Notes under the pieces: generated by a model | Databases searched by the model: none | What the model saw: only the letters and a program-made list of their open reading frames with translations | What the model was told of the DNA's origin: nothing | Shown here: one piece after another, positions 1-10,060 of the stretch | Layout of the letters: every line of letters begins with the position of its first letter | Position numbering within the stretch: position 1 is the first letter of the stretch | DNA from: 20CM-4-69-16 sp035637455 | GTDB lineage: Bacteria; Gemmatimonadota; Gemmatimonadetes; Gemmatimonadales; GWC2-71-9 | Assembly: GCA_035637455.1 (NCBI GenBank) | Contig: DASPXE010000117.1 | Span: 1-62,493 of the forward strand | Reading direction: 5' to 3' | Length of the DNA stretch: 62,493 bases | Position numbers and translations under genes: made by a program

Positions 1-1048
1 AATCGCCGAACGGGTGAAATGCCTTCTCGCCGAGCGCCGGCGGGATGGTGTCGGTCCCCCCGTTGAGCGCGGTCCCGGCGGCGGCCGTGACCAGGGTGCG
101 GACGTGACAAGTGGCGCAACCGATCGCGTCGAACAATTCCGACCCGCGGCGCGCCGCTGGGGTCGCAGCCAACACCGTGTCGCGGGCGGGCGCCTTGGTG
201 GCCCGCAGGAACCGGGCGAACCGGTCGATATCCGCGAGCCCATCGTCGCCGGTCGTATTGTTCGGCTCGGATGCCGTATTGCACAGCGTGGTCACTTCGT
301 CGACCAGCAGCCGGCTGGTGATGCCCATCTCATTCAGGTAGGCATCGGCCGAGAACGAGAGCAGGCTGGCGTGCTGATCCTTCCAGCCGAACCGCCCGAT
401 GCGCGTTTCCCCCGGGGCCTCCAGGATCGGCACATACAGCGCCTGGCCGCGGATCGTGCCGCGTGTCGTGCGGCGTTGCGCGCGCGCGATCTCGATCAGC
501 GTCTCGTCGGCGACGGCTTCCACCAGCCCGTCGCCCAGCAGGTTGAGCGACGCGCGCGTCGTGCGAATGGTCTCCGTGTCGGGCACCCGCTCTTGAATCT
601 CGGAATCCGGGAACGCCGCGTTCGGGCAAATGGCCCGATCGTTGACGAGCGTGCGACCGGAGATGACCACGTTGCCGCGCGCGATCGGGATGTCCGCATC
701 GCGGAACCGCCCATCCGGTCCCAGATGTCCCACCCGCAATTCGGTGATCTGACTCGCCCCGCCGGAGGTGGGGTTTTGGTGGCACTCGCGGCAGGCCTGT
801 GCGTTGTAGAGCGGCCCCAACCCATCCGCGATTTCTTCCACCTCGTCGAAGGCCTCCTGATCGGCTTGGTGGGTGGAGTCGTTAACGGCGCCGTTGCTCT
901 GGTCGTCGAAGCCGGTGGGGGCCTCCGCCGCGCTGTTCGGGACCGGGACGCTGATCGGTGGAGGGGGCGGACTCACATGGCACGTCGCCAGTGCCACCGT
1001 CACGGGTGTGAGCCACAGCGCTCGGCGCACGGGGTGCGAACGCATCAT
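1..1048 (-). CDS. Di-haem oxidoreductase (DUF1111 / thiol-oxidoreductase family), C-terminus cut by window edge
   Basis: Read on the minus strand, 349 residues remain open to the left edge, so the C-terminus is missing. The N-terminus has basic residues, a hydrophobic run and a lipobox-like LATC (cysteine 23), suggesting an exported lipoprotein. Two c-type haem motifs are visible: CRECH at residues 86-90, followed by QNPTSGG, and CATCH at 311-315. This spacing and the NPTSGG context are typical of the DUF1111 di-haem family related to cytochrome c peroxidases. I chose the second-possible ATG at 1046-1048 with GAGG just upstream; an ATG directly after it is an alternative. Substrate and partner are unknown. 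Long open frames on the plus strand here are shadows. Confidence 0.85.
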   Translation of the reverse strand, partial: MMRSHPVRRALWLTPVTVALATCHVSPPPPPISVPVPNSAAEAPTGFDDQSNGAVNDSTHQADQEAFDEVEEIADGLGPLYNAQACRECHQNPTSGGASQITELRVGHLGPDGRFRDADIPIARGNVVISGRTLVNDRAICPNAAFPDSEIQERVPDTETIRTTRASLNLLGDGLVEAVADETLIEIARAQRRTTRGTIRGQALYVPILEAPGETRIGRFGWKDQHASLLSFSADAYLNEMGITSRLLVDEVTTLCNTASEPNNTTGDDGLADIDRFARFLRATKAPARDTVLAATPAARRGSELFDAIGCATCHVRTLVTAAAGTALNGGTDTIPPALGEKAFHPFGD

Positions 1049-1217
1049 ACGAGCCTCACGAAATGAAGGGTGACCCTGGGCCGAGGGCGGCGGCGTCGGC
1101 AGGCGTAGCCTAACGCTCAATTCCCGATCGCACAAGCAGTTACCCTCGCCGGTGTGGGCGGTGTGGCCCACGTCGCTGTCCGTTTCACAGCGGCGATTGC
1201 ATATTGGTCGCCCCTTT
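1049..1217. other. Divergent intergenic region
   Basis: This 169-base gap separates the minus-strand haem protein from the plus-strand 501-residue protein and should hold both promoters. I see a CATATT (1200-1205) that could be a -10 element for the rightward gene, but no convincing -35 at the right distance. No repeat or RNA gene was recognised. Confidence 0.4.
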
Positions 1218-2723
1218 ATGGCCAGCTCTGAGAAGGACGTCTGGGTGTTCCGGATCGTGCACCAGAACACGGGCAAGCCCGCGCAGGGCGTGCCCGTGAC
1301 GGTGCTCGATAAGACCGGCAATCCGGCCGGCTACTGGGTGAGCGAGTCGGACGGCACCGTGACGATCCCGCGGCGCGATGTCGCCAAACTGCGGCTGCGC
1401 GTGGGGCTCCGCAACGAGGAGCCGATCGAGCTGGTCACCGCGTCGCTGGCCGAAGGGCCGATCGACCTCGCGGCGCCCACGTGGCTGCCCCAGGCGCCGC
1501 CGGGCTCGAGCGAGCGGGCCCCACGTGACCCCGGCCCGACCGCGACGCCGCGTCCCGCGGAGCCGCACGACGTGCCGGGGCACGTCCTGTACTTCCAGCG
1601 GCTCGTGATGTTTGCCGAACGAGCGCCCGAGGTGAAGCACGGGCCGCCCGACGCCGTCGCGGATTTCTTCGCGCTGGCGAGCGACCACGCGGCGCCGATG
1701 CGGTACGGCGCGCTTGTCGAGCTCGAAGAGTCGTGGCAGTCGCTCGGTGTGCAGTGGGGCGAGCTGCTGTACAGCGTCTCGCTCACGCCGGGCGACGAGG
1801 CGCGGCTCGCGGTGCTCGACGGCCGCTGGCGCCGAGAGGCGGAGGCGCGGGAGCGCCCGCTCCAGATCCTCGCCCGCATGGTCGGCAGCTCGATGCTCGG
1901 CGATCTCGTCACGGCGCTCGGCACCGACCTGCAGCTCGACGCGTTGACGCTCTCCGAGCCCGCCCTCGACGCGGCGGTGACCAACACGGTGCAGCTGATC
2001 CGCGACCGGACTGAGCGCATGAGCAGCGCCCTGCGCCGCCGGCCCCTCGGGGTCGTCGACGCGAATCACGAAGCGCCTTCGCAGGCGGCCATCCGGACGG
2101 TGCGCAACACCAGCCCGGACCGGGTCGTCACATTTCACTTCTTTGAGCCGCTCGAGCGCTTCAGGGTCGTGGTGCGGACGCCGCGCGTGCGCCCCGTGAT
2201 CTTCGTGCCGTTTCGCCTGCCGAACCTCGCGACGCCGGACGTGGTGCGGCGCTTCGGTTACATCTTCCGGCGCACCCTGCTCGACCGCTCCCTGCAGCCG
2301 GACCTCGAGCGCCTGCTGAGCTCGGACGACGGTTGGGGCTCGGACGGCGCCGCCCGCAGCCGGCTGCTCGACCACATCGAAGCGAACCTCCTTTACTATT
2401 CGACTGCCATCATCTCGGCCGGCGATCCTGCCGCCCGCTACGCCGCGCTGGCAAAGCTGCGCGACCCGTCGGGACGACCCCTCACCGATCTGGTCGAAAA
2501 CACCGTGCTGGGCCGCATCGGCAATGCCATCGCGCTGCCGCTGCGCTCGGCCGACCAGCTGCCGCGCGAATGGCAGGAAGCGCTCGCCGCCTATACGGCC
2601 CGGCCCCCGCGCGTGAACGAAGTGTTCACCGTCACCATCCCGCATCCGGGGGTGTGGGTCACGGCGCAGCCACACGACCCGATGCAGCAGCACGAGGCGG
2701 ACGAGCGGAACGCGGCAGGGTGA
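1218..2723 (+). CDS. Unrecognised protein with N-terminal transthyretin/Ig-like domain
   Basis: A 501-residue protein of unknown function. An in-frame upstream start exists, but the ATG at 1218 begins a clean reading (MASSEKDVWVF), so it is preferred. Residues about 5-85 look like a beta-sandwich of the carboxypeptidase-regulatory or transthyretin type (KPAQGVPVTVLD, SESDGTVTIPR). A Pro-rich linker around residues 95-120 leads to a long mixed alpha/beta region with no motif I recognise. There is no signal peptide or membrane helix, so it is probably cytosolic. It stands alone between two minus-strand genes and its context gives no function. Confidence 0.75.
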   Translation: MASSEKDVWVFRIVHQNTGKPAQGVPVTVLDKTGNPAGYWVSESDGTVTIPRRDVAKLRLRVGLRNEEPIELVTASLAEGPIDLAAPTWLPQAPPGSSERAPRDPGPTATPRPAEPHDVPGHVLYFQRLVMFAERAPEVKHGPPDAVADFFALASDHAAPMRYGALVELEESWQSLGVQWGELLYSVSLTPGDEARLAVLDGRWRREAEARERPLQILARMVGSSMLGDLVTALGTDLQLDALTLSEPALDAAVTNTVQLIRDRTERMSSALRRRPLGVVDANHEAPSQAAIRTVRNTSPDRVVTFHFFEPLERFRVVVRTPRVRPVIFVPFRLPNLATPDVVRRFGYIFRRTLLDRSLQPDLERLLSSDDGWGSDGAARSRLLDHIEANLLYYSTAIISAGDPAARYAALAKLRDPSGRPLTDLVENTVLGRIGNAIALPLRSADQLPREWQEALAAYTARPPRVNEVFTVTIPHPGVWVTAQPHDPMQQHEADERNAAG

Positions 2724-2727
2724 GCGA

Positions 2728-2747
2728 CGGCGCCGCCTGCGGCGCCG
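2728..2747. terminator. Bidirectional hairpin between convergent genes
   Basis: A perfect 8-bp stem (CGGCGCCG, 2728-2735, with CGGCGCCG, 2740-2747) closes a CCTG loop. It lies directly after the plus-strand stop at 2723 and before the end of the minus-strand gene at 2759. There is no T-tract on either side, so function as a terminator is inferred only from place and stability. Confidence 0.45.
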
Positions 2748-2758
2748 GCACGTCAGCG

Positions 2759-3352
2759 TTACGCGAGATCTCTCCAGATGACGGCCTTGATCGGGCGCGA
2801 CCGCTCGGCGGCGAAGCGCTGCGCGGCCTCGAGGTGCGTTTCGTACTCCTGGCGCCACGCCGGCGGCATGTGCTCCCGAAAGTACGCTGCCGTCATCACC
2901 AGTCCCGCAGGCCGGCGGCTCGCGCCGTAGCCGACCTCCACGACGTCGCCGAGGAAACAGGTCGAGCTGCCGGTGTCCATCACGTTCACGACCCGGCACT
3001 CGAAAGCCGCGTAACAGTCGTCCAGCACCGGCACGCCCAGCGAGCCCAGGCGATGGGGGATGTCGGCCAGCTTGTCGCTCGCCCGTCCGCTCGTGAAGCC
3101 GAGGCGGTGGATCAGCTCGAACTGGTCGCTCCGCAGCAGGTGCATCACGAAGCGCCCGGTGTCGAAGATCAGGTCGTGACTGAAATTGAATTTGTGGATG
3201 TAGACCGACACCCGCGGGATCGCCGGCACGATCGAGGCCCGCACCGCCGAGTCGGAGATCATGCCGTTGCGCTTGCCGGCGCGCTCGGAGGTGATCGCGA
3301 CGACGGGGGAGGTAAGGTTGCGCAGCAACTGGTAGGTCTCGTCCGGCCGCAT
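2759..3352 (-). CDS. Flavin reductase-like, FMN-binding split-barrel protein
   Basis: A 197-residue protein resembling the flavin reductase-like domain family: TSPVVAITSERAGKRNGMI near the N-terminus matches the FMN-binding segment, followed by a split-barrel core (FNFSHDLIFDTGRFVMHLL, then GVPVLDDCYAAFECRVV). Members bind FMN and either reduce flavin with NAD(P)H or act as flavoenzymes of unknown substrate. It is soluble and is transcribed divergently from tilS, with 49 bases between the starts. The actual substrate cannot be read from the sequence. Confidence 0.75.
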   Translation of the reverse strand: MRPDETYQLLRNLTSPVVAITSERAGKRNGMISDSAVRASIVPAIPRVSVYIHKFNFSHDLIFDTGRFVMHLLRSDQFELIHRLGFTSGRASDKLADIPHRLGSLGVPVLDDCYAAFECRVVNVMDTGSSTCFLGDVVEVGYGASRRPAGLVMTAAYFREHMPPAWRQEYETHLEAAQRFAAERSRPIKAVIWRDLA

Positions 3353-3401
3353 CCCGAGCCTCCGGGGGCGTGAAGTCGGGGGTCAACATATCATTATCTG
3401 T

Positions 3402-4760
3402 ATGGCCCCGCTGCTCGACCGCTTCCGCGCGCACCTCGATCGCGCCCGGCTGTTCCCGGCGCCGGGCACCGCCGTGCTCGCGGTTTCCGGTGGTCCCGAC
3501 TCGGTGGCGCTGCTCGATCTGATGCGCGCGGTCGCGCCGGGGCGCGGCCTCTCGCTCGTCGTGGCGCACGCAAATCACGGGATTCAGACGGATAGCACGT
3601 CAGTCGCTCAGGCGGTGCGCATGCTCGCACAGTCCTGCGGGGTCGCGTTCGAGCTGGGGGAGCTGCACCTCGGTTCCGGTGCGACCGAGACCGTGGCGCG
3701 GCGCGCCCGCTACGCGTGGCTCGCCGTCGTGCGGCAGACGCATGCCGCGCGCTACCTCGTCACGGCGCATCACTCGGACGACCAGATCGAGACGATCCTG
3801 CTGCGCGTGCTGCGTGGCAGCGGGCCGGCGGGGCTCGCCGGGATGCCGGCACGCGGCCGCGGCGGTCTCGTGCGGCCGCTGCTCCCGTTCACCCGCGCGG
3901 AGCTGGCGGCGCACGTCGCGAAGTCGGGCCTCCCGTTCTACGACGACCCGGCGAACCGCGATCCGCGCCACCTCCGCTCGTGGGTACGCGTCGAGCTGCT
4001 ACCCCGGCTCGCGGCGCGCGTCGGAAGCCGCGTGCGCGCCGACATCCTGCGGCTGGGCCGGGCGGCTGCCACGGATCGGCGCGCGTGGGACCGTGCGCTG
4101 GAACTCGTTCCGGAGCTTCAGCTTCACCACGCCGCCGACGGCTTCGACGTTGCTCGGGCCGCCTTGTGCAGCTATGATAAGGCATTGTCCGTGGCCCTTT
4201 TGCGCGCCGCGGCGCGGCGGGCTGGGTTGGTATTGGGTCCGCGCCGGGCGCGGCAACTGCTGGCCATCGCGGGGCATCCTTCGGGGCGGCGCCTGCCGCT
4301 GGGCGGCGGCTGGGCGGCCGAGGTGGCGTTCGATCGCTTGCGGGTGGGCCGCGGCTCCGTAGCCACAGCCAGGGAACTGGTGGCAAGCGGTGAGCGCGGG
4401 AGCGCGAGGTTCGGGGGCTTCCGAGTGGAGTGGGCGCCCGAGGCCGCGCCGGCGCGGCTGCCGCGGTCGGAATGGACGACTTGGATCGCGGGAGCGGATT
4501 GGGAGGTTCGGGCACCGCGCCCGGGCGACCGGCTGGTGCCACTGGGGGGCGTGGGGCACCGGCCCGTGCGGCGTCTGCTGATGGAAGCGCGCGTGCCGCG
4601 GAGCGCCCGGGCGAGCTATCCGGTCGTCGCCCGCGGCGAAACTATTCTCTGGGTTCCCGGCGTCTGTCGGAGCGCGTCCGCGCTCCCGCAGCCCGGAACC
4701 CTGGCGGTGCGAGTGCATGTTACCGAGTACGGCGAGCCTGAAGCAGACGGGCGGTCGTAA
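3402..4760 (+). CDS. tilS: tRNA(Ile)-lysidine synthase
   Basis: TilS attaches lysine to C34 of the AUA-decoding tRNA(Ile) using ATP, an essential step. The 452 residues begin with the PP-loop ATP pyrophosphatase motif SGGPDS (29-34), followed by HANHG and HHSDDQIETILLR, both typical of the N-type catalytic domain. The C-terminal third matches the TilS tRNA-binding domains, with RPGDR and a late basic region. It is the first gene of a run with hpt, which overlaps its end by 44 bases. Upstream, TATCAT and CATTAT at 3389-3397 are -10-like and lie within 8 bases of the ATG, so a very short leader is possible; no good -35 was seen. Confidence 0.95.
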   Translation: MAPLLDRFRAHLDRARLFPAPGTAVLAVSGGPDSVALLDLMRAVAPGRGLSLVVAHANHGIQTDSTSVAQAVRMLAQSCGVAFELGELHLGSGATETVARRARYAWLAVVRQTHAARYLVTAHHSDDQIETILLRVLRGSGPAGLAGMPARGRGGLVRPLLPFTRAELAAHVAKSGLPFYDDPANRDPRHLRSWVRVELLPRLAARVGSRVRADILRLGRAAATDRRAWDRALELVPELQLHHAADGFDVARAALCSYDKALSVALLRAAARRAGLVLGPRRARQLLAIAGHPSGRRLPLGGGWAAEVAFDRLRVGRGSVATARELVASGERGSARFGGFRVEWAPEAAPARLPRSEWTTWIAGADWEVRAPRPGDRLVPLGGVGHRPVRRLLMEARVPRSARASYPVVARGETILWVPGVCRSASALPQPGTLAVRVHVTEYGEPEADGRS

Positions 4761-5271
4761 GCTCGCACGCATTGTTTTCGACGAGGACACGATCGCGCGG
4801 CGTGTCGCCGAGCTGGGTCGTGAAATCACGGCGGCCTATCCCGACGGCGAGCTGCTCGTCCTCGGGCTGCTCAAGGGGAGCTTCATCTTCCTGAGCGATC
4901 TGGTGCGGCGGCTCGACCGCCCACTGCAGGTGGATTTCTTGGTCGCCGCCAGCTATGGCGCGGCCACGATTTCGAGCGGCGCTGTGCGGCTGCTGTACGA
5001 TCCGGAGACGGAGCTCCGGGGTAAACATATCCTGCTGGTCGAGGACATCGTCGACACGGGGAAGACCCTCAACCGGCTCGTCACGCTGCTGCGGGAGCGG
5101 GACCCGCAGAGTTTGGAGATCTGCGCGTTGCTGCACAAACATCTGGCTGAGCACCTGGTGCTGGAGCCGAAGTTCGTCGGGTTCGATGCCCCGCGGGTAT
5201 TCCTCGTCGGGTACGGGCTGGATCACGCCGAGAACTTCCGGCACCTGCCGTACATCGCGAGTCTCGAGTAG
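4717..5271 (+). CDS. hpt: Hypoxanthine phosphoribosyltransferase
   Basis: It salvages hypoxanthine (and usually guanine) to IMP/GMP using PRPP. The 184 residues carry the PRPP-binding loop LLVEDIVDTGKTL and the upstream GLLKGSFIFLSDL segment characteristic of HPRT; the C-terminal VGYGLDHAENFRHLP is also family-typical. The gene starts inside the end of tilS and ends one base before the ftsH ATG. The tilS-hpt-ftsH order is conserved in many bacteria, which supports all three calls. Confidence 0.95.
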   Translation: MLPSTASLKQTGGRKLARIVFDEDTIARRVAELGREITAAYPDGELLVLGLLKGSFIFLSDLVRRLDRPLQVDFLVAASYGAATISSGAVRLLYDPETELRGKHILLVEDIVDTGKTLNRLVTLLRERDPQSLEICALLHKHLAEHLVLEPKFVGFDAPRVFLVGYGLDHAENFRHLPYIASLE

Positions 5272-7257
5272 ATGCCCAACCGCGTCCCGCCGCCGCGCGA
5301 GTTCAACTGGGCCCGAACGCTCCGGACGCTGTCGTTCTGGGCGCTCTTGATCGTGGGCTCGATCGCGCTGGTGCAGTTCGCCTCGAGTCGCCGCCAGGAG
5401 GCGGTCGAGATCTCCTACACGCAGTTCACCGAGCAGCTCGACGCCGCCAACATCGCAGCGGTCGAGATCACCGAGCGGCAACAGATCAAGGGAGACTTCA
5501 AGCACGCCGTCAGCGTCGGCCGGCGCTCGGCGGAGCATTTCACCACGCTCCTGCCGTTCGAGTCGCGCGCCGAATGGGTGCAGACGCTCCGGGACAAGGG
5601 CGTGGACGTGCGCGCGCGCGAGGAGAAGCAGTCGTTCGGCGTCTTCCTCTTCAGCTTCCTGCCGTACCTGTTCATCCTCGGCCTCATCATCTTCATGCTG
5701 CGCCAGATGCAGCAGGGCGGGAACCGGGCGTTCGCCTTCGGCAAGTCCAAGGCGAAGCTGCTCGCGGGCGACACGCCGAAGATCACCTTCGCCGACGTCG
5801 CCGGGTGCGACGAGGCCAAGCAGGAGCTCGAGGAGATCATCGATTTCCTCAAGGACCCGCAGAAGTTCCAGCGCCTGGGTGGCCGGCTGCCGAAGGGTGC
5901 GCTGCTCGTCGGGCCGCCCGGAACGGGCAAGACGCTCCTCGCCAAAGCCGTGGCGGGCGAGGCGGGACGGCCGTTCTTCTCGATGTCGGGATCCGATTTC
6001 GTGGAGATGTTCGTCGGCGTCGGCGCCTCGCGGGTGCGCGATCTGTTCGAGCAGGGCAAGGCGCACGCGCCGTGCATCATCTTCATCGACGAAATCGACG
6101 CCGTCGGGCGCCACCGCGGAGCGGGGCTGGGCGGCGGTCACGACGAGCGCGAGCAGACGCTGAATCAGCTGCTCGTCGAGATGGATGGGTTCGAGTCGAA
6201 CGACGGGGTGATCCTGCTCGCGGCCACCAACCGGCCGGACATCCTCGACCCCGCCCTGCTGCGGCCGGGCCGGTTCGACCGGCAGATCGTCGTGGACATG
6301 CCGGACGTGAAGGGGCGGGAGCAGATTCTCCGGGTCCACACACGCAAAATCCCGCTCGCCTCCGGGGTGAACCTGGAGCGGATCGCGAAGGGAACGCCGG
6401 GGCTCTCCGGCGCCGAGCTCTCCAACATCGTCAACGAGGCGGCCCTGCTCGCCGCCCGGCGCAACAAGAGCGCGGTCGACATGAACGATCTCGAGGACGC
6501 CAAGGACAAGGTGATGCTCGGGCTGGAGCGCAAGAGCATGGTCCTGTCCGACGAGGAGCGGCGCCTCACCGCCTACCACGAGGCGGGACACGCGCTCGTC
6601 AGTCTCAAGATCCCGGGCCTGGATCCCCTCCACAAAGTCACGATCGTCCCGCGCGGCCGCGCGCTCGGCATCACCTTCTCCCTCCCGGAGGAGGACCGGC
6701 ACAACTACACCAAGCAGTACATCCACGGCCGCCTCGCCATGGCCTACGGCGGCCGCGTGGCCGAGGAGCTGGTGTTCGGGCCGGAAAAGGTCACGACCGG
6801 GGCGGCGCAGGACATCCAGCAGGCCACCGAGATGGCGCGGCGCATGGTGACGCAGTTCGGCATGAGCGACGTCGTTGGCCCCATCGCCGTCGGCGATCGG
6901 GAGGCCGAGATCTTCCTCGGGCGCGAGGTGGTCCAGCGACGCGAGATCTCTGACCGCACCGCCGAGATCGTGGATACGGAGCTCAAGCGCATTCTCTCCG
7001 AAGCGTACGAGCGGGCGCGGACGATCATCGCCGACCATCGCGCCGCGCTGGACCGGCTGGCGAGCGCACTACTCGAGCGAGAGACGCTCGATCGCGATGA
7101 GGTGGAGATGGTGCTGGCCGGCAAGGCGCTGCCCCCGGTGGTGCCGCCCGCGCCCGCCACTCCACCGCCGCCGCCCGAAGGCGCTCAGATAAAGGAAAAG
7201 ACCCCGGCGCGCGGTGCCGTGCTGGGGAGCCCGCCCCCGGAGCCCGCCGGGGCGTGA
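5272..7257 (+). CDS. ftsH: ATP-dependent zinc metalloprotease FtsH
   Basis: FtsH is a membrane-anchored AAA+ protease that degrades unassembled membrane proteins and short-lived regulators. Two membrane helices (about 20-37 and 122-143) flank a periplasmic segment. The AAA domain has Walker A GPPGTGKT near 214-221 and Walker B IIFIDEID, and the protease domain has HEAGH at 436-440. The 661-residue length is normal. The last 45 residues are Pro-rich and variable. The start directly follows the hpt stop, and the end overlaps the folP GTG. Confidence 0.97.
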   Translation: MPNRVPPPREFNWARTLRTLSFWALLIVGSIALVQFASSRRQEAVEISYTQFTEQLDAANIAAVEITERQQIKGDFKHAVSVGRRSAEHFTTLLPFESRAEWVQTLRDKGVDVRAREEKQSFGVFLFSFLPYLFILGLIIFMLRQMQQGGNRAFAFGKSKAKLLAGDTPKITFADVAGCDEAKQELEEIIDFLKDPQKFQRLGGRLPKGALLVGPPGTGKTLLAKAVAGEAGRPFFSMSGSDFVEMFVGVGASRVRDLFEQGKAHAPCIIFIDEIDAVGRHRGAGLGGGHDEREQTLNQLLVEMDGFESNDGVILLAATNRPDILDPALLRPGRFDRQIVVDMPDVKGREQILRVHTRKIPLASGVNLERIAKGTPGLSGAELSNIVNEAALLAARRNKSAVDMNDLEDAKDKVMLGLERKSMVLSDEERRLTAYHEAGHALVSLKIPGLDPLHKVTIVPRGRALGITFSLPEEDRHNYTKQYIHGRLAMAYGGRVAEELVFGPEKVTTGAAQDIQQATEMARRMVTQFGMSDVVGPIAVGDREAEIFLGREVVQRREISDRTAEIVDTELKRILSEAYERARTIIADHRAALDRLASALLERETLDRDEVEMVLAGKALPPVVPPAPATPPPPPEGAQIKEKTPARGAVLGSPPPEPAGA

Positions 7258-8420
7258 AGGTCACCGCGCTCGCCGCCCACACCCCCGAGGCGGTGCGCGC
7301 GGCGCTCGCGGCGCGCGGCTGGGACGCCCAGCCCGCATGGTTCGCCGCCACCGGCGTGCAGCCGCTCGCCGTCATCCTCGAAGACCTCACCGGCGCCGAG
7401 CGGGAAGCGCTCGTGCACTGGGGCGCGAAGGCCGGCGCCGATGTGCTCACCGGCGAGGGATGGGCGCTCGTCGGCGCGGCGGCGAGCCGGCTCGCCCCGC
7501 TCGCGCGACCCGACCGCGTGCCGCCCGGGCTGGAGCGCCTGGGTCCGGAGCTCGGCCGCGTGCTCGCCGCTCATGCGGAGCCGGCCCAGGCGTGGGAGAT
7601 CGCCGGCCAGCGGATCCTGCTCGATCATCCGGTCATCGTCGGCATCCTCAACGTCACGCCCGACTCGTTTTCGGACGGCGGCCGGTTCGCCGCGGTCGAT
7701 CGGGCCATCGCCCAGGCGGAGCGGCTCATCGCCGACGGCTGTGAGCTGCTCGACGTGGGCGGGGAGTCCACCCGGCCGGGGGCGGCGGTGGTTGCGGTGG
7801 ACGACGAGATCGCCCGGGTCGTCCCCGTGATCGAGCAGTTGGCGCGGCGCCGGCTGGGCCCCATCTCGGTCGACACCCGCAAGGCGCCGGTCGCGCGCGC
7901 CGCGATCGCCGTCGGCGCCGCCGTCGTGAACGACGTCTCGGGGCTCACGTTCGATCCGGCGCTGACCCCGGCGGCGGCCGGGGCGGGCGTGGGCGTGATC
8001 CTCATGCACATGCGCGGCACGCCCGACACCATGGATTCGCTCGCCAGCTACCGCCACGTGGCGGCCGAGGTCGCCGCCGAGCTCGGTGTGGCGGCGCGGC
8101 GGGCGGAGCAGGGCGGGGTGGAGCGCGCGCGCATCGTCGTCGATCCGGGGTTCGGGTTCGCCAAGAACCCGGAACAGAATTTTCGCCTGCTCGACGAGCT
8201 GGCAACCGTCGTGGCGTTGGGCTATCCTGTAGCGGTCGGGCCGTCCCGCAAACGGTTTCTCGGACACGCCACCGGGCGGCCGGTGGAGGACCGGGACCGG
8301 GCGACGGCGGTCGCGTGCGCCCTCGCGTGGGAGCGCGGGGCGCGGGTGTTTCGGGTCCACGACGCCGCCGTGGCGCGCGAGGCGCTGCAGGTGGCCTGCG
8401 CTACGACGAGCACACGGTGA
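7254..8420 (+). CDS. folP: Dihydropteroate synthase
   Basis: FolP condenses DHPP with p-aminobenzoate in folate synthesis and is the sulfonamide target. The TIM-barrel signature NVTPDSFSDGG occurs near residue 130, with GGESTRPGA, SVDTRKAPVA and the late GPSRKRFLG. The 388 residues are about 100 longer than usual because of an N-terminal extension that I cannot assign to a domain. The GTG start overlaps the ftsH stop (GTGA), and the end overlaps cdaA in the same way. The folP-cdaA pairing is seen in several phyla. Confidence 0.93.
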   Translation: MKVTALAAHTPEAVRAALAARGWDAQPAWFAATGVQPLAVILEDLTGAEREALVHWGAKAGADVLTGEGWALVGAAASRLAPLARPDRVPPGLERLGPELGRVLAAHAEPAQAWEIAGQRILLDHPVIVGILNVTPDSFSDGGRFAAVDRAIAQAERLIADGCELLDVGGESTRPGAAVVAVDDEIARVVPVIEQLARRRLGPISVDTRKAPVARAAIAVGAAVVNDVSGLTFDPALTPAAAGAGVGVILMHMRGTPDTMDSLASYRHVAAEVAAELGVAARRAEQGGVERARIVVDPGFGFAKNPEQNFRLLDELATVVALGYPVAVGPSRKRFLGHATGRPVEDRDRATAVACALAWERGARVFRVHDAAVAREALQVACATTSTR

Positions 8421-9217
8421 ACCTCGAAGCGTATCGGTTTCTCATCCCGCAGCTCTGGCCGGACGTGGTCGAGATCCTGCTCGTCGCGTTCGTGATCTAC
8501 CGCTTCCTCCTGTTCCTCGTAGGCACCCGGGCGATGCAGATCGTCGTGGGTGTGATGATTCTCTCCGTCGCGTATTTCGCGGCGCTGCTCGCCAAGTTCG
8601 AGATGATCAGCTTCCTCCTGAAGGTCGTGTTCACCTACGGACCGTTCGCGGCAGTCGTCGTGTTCCAGCCCGAGCTGCGCAACGCGCTCGCCCGGCTGGG
8701 GCAGTCGCGGTTGATGCGACGCTTCTCGCGCGGCGATCGCCAATCGGTGGCAGAGGAGATCGCCGAAGCGATGGACCGGCTGGCGCGGGGCGGGACCGGC
8801 GCGATCATCGCCGTCGAAGGCGACATCGGACTCGAGGAGTTCATCTCCTCGGGTGTCCCGATGGAGGCCAAGGTCTCGGCGGACTTGCTCACCACCATCT
8901 TCACGCCGTATTCGCCGCTCCACGACGGGGCCGTGCTGGTGCGTGGCGACCGGATCATCGGTGCGGGGTGTGTGCTCCCGCTCACGCAATTCAAGGTCGC
9001 CGACAAGTCGCTCGGCACGCGCCACCGGGCCGCGCTCGGCCTGTCCGAGGAGACCGATGCCACGGTGCTGGTTGTCTCGGAGGAAACGTCCACGATCTCG
9101 ATCGCGAGCCACGGCCTGTTGCACCGTCACCTCACGCCGCAGCAGGTGCGGGATCTCCTATCCGGAGCGATCTCGCATCTCGAGGGCGGCGAGCGCGTTA
9201 CCGCTCCCGCGAGCTAA
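8417..9217 (+). CDS. cdaA: Diadenylate cyclase, CdaA type
   Basis: CdaA makes the second messenger c-di-AMP from two ATP. The 266 residues start with about three membrane helices (VVEILLVAFVIYRFLLFLV and the following hydrophobic segments). The DisA_N cyclase domain then carries the key motifs PLHDGAVLV (DGA) and GTRHRAALGLSE (RHR). An upstream in-frame ATG exists at 8315, but the GTG at 8417 overlaps the folP stop and gives the standard N-terminus. No cdaR gene follows. A candidate terminator lies 22 bases downstream. Confidence 0.94.
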   Translation: MNLEAYRFLIPQLWPDVVEILLVAFVIYRFLLFLVGTRAMQIVVGVMILSVAYFAALLAKFEMISFLLKVVFTYGPFAAVVVFQPELRNALARLGQSRLMRRFSRGDRQSVAEEIAEAMDRLARGGTGAIIAVEGDIGLEEFISSGVPMEAKVSADLLTTIFTPYSPLHDGAVLVRGDRIIGAGCVLPLTQFKVADKSLGTRHRAALGLSEETDATVLVVSEETSTISIASHGLLHRHLTPQQVRDLLSGAISHLEGGERVTAPAS

Positions 9218-9238
9218 CCCCTCACCGCGTCGCAGCTT

Positions 9239-9283
9239 CCGCCCACCCTGGATTGTCTCCGCCAGCGTGGGCGGCTACTTTTT
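9239..9283 (+). terminator. Intrinsic terminator after cdaA
   Basis: An 8-bp stem (CCGCCCAC, 9239-9246, with GTGGGCGG, 9267-9274) contains an inner CTGG/CCAG stem across a single mismatch. The T-rich tail CTACTTTTT follows (9275-9283). It closes the tilS-cdaA run just before the yggS start at 9290. Confidence 0.7.
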
Positions 9284-9289
9284 GCGGTT

Positions 9290-10056
<767 letters not shown>

Positions 10057-10060
<4 letters not shown>

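Noticed and set aside
14..1066. 350-codon open frame on the plus strand at the left edge
   Set aside because: Composition is Arg/Gly/Ala-rich without motifs. The minus strand encodes a di-haem protein with both CxxCH motifs across the same bases.
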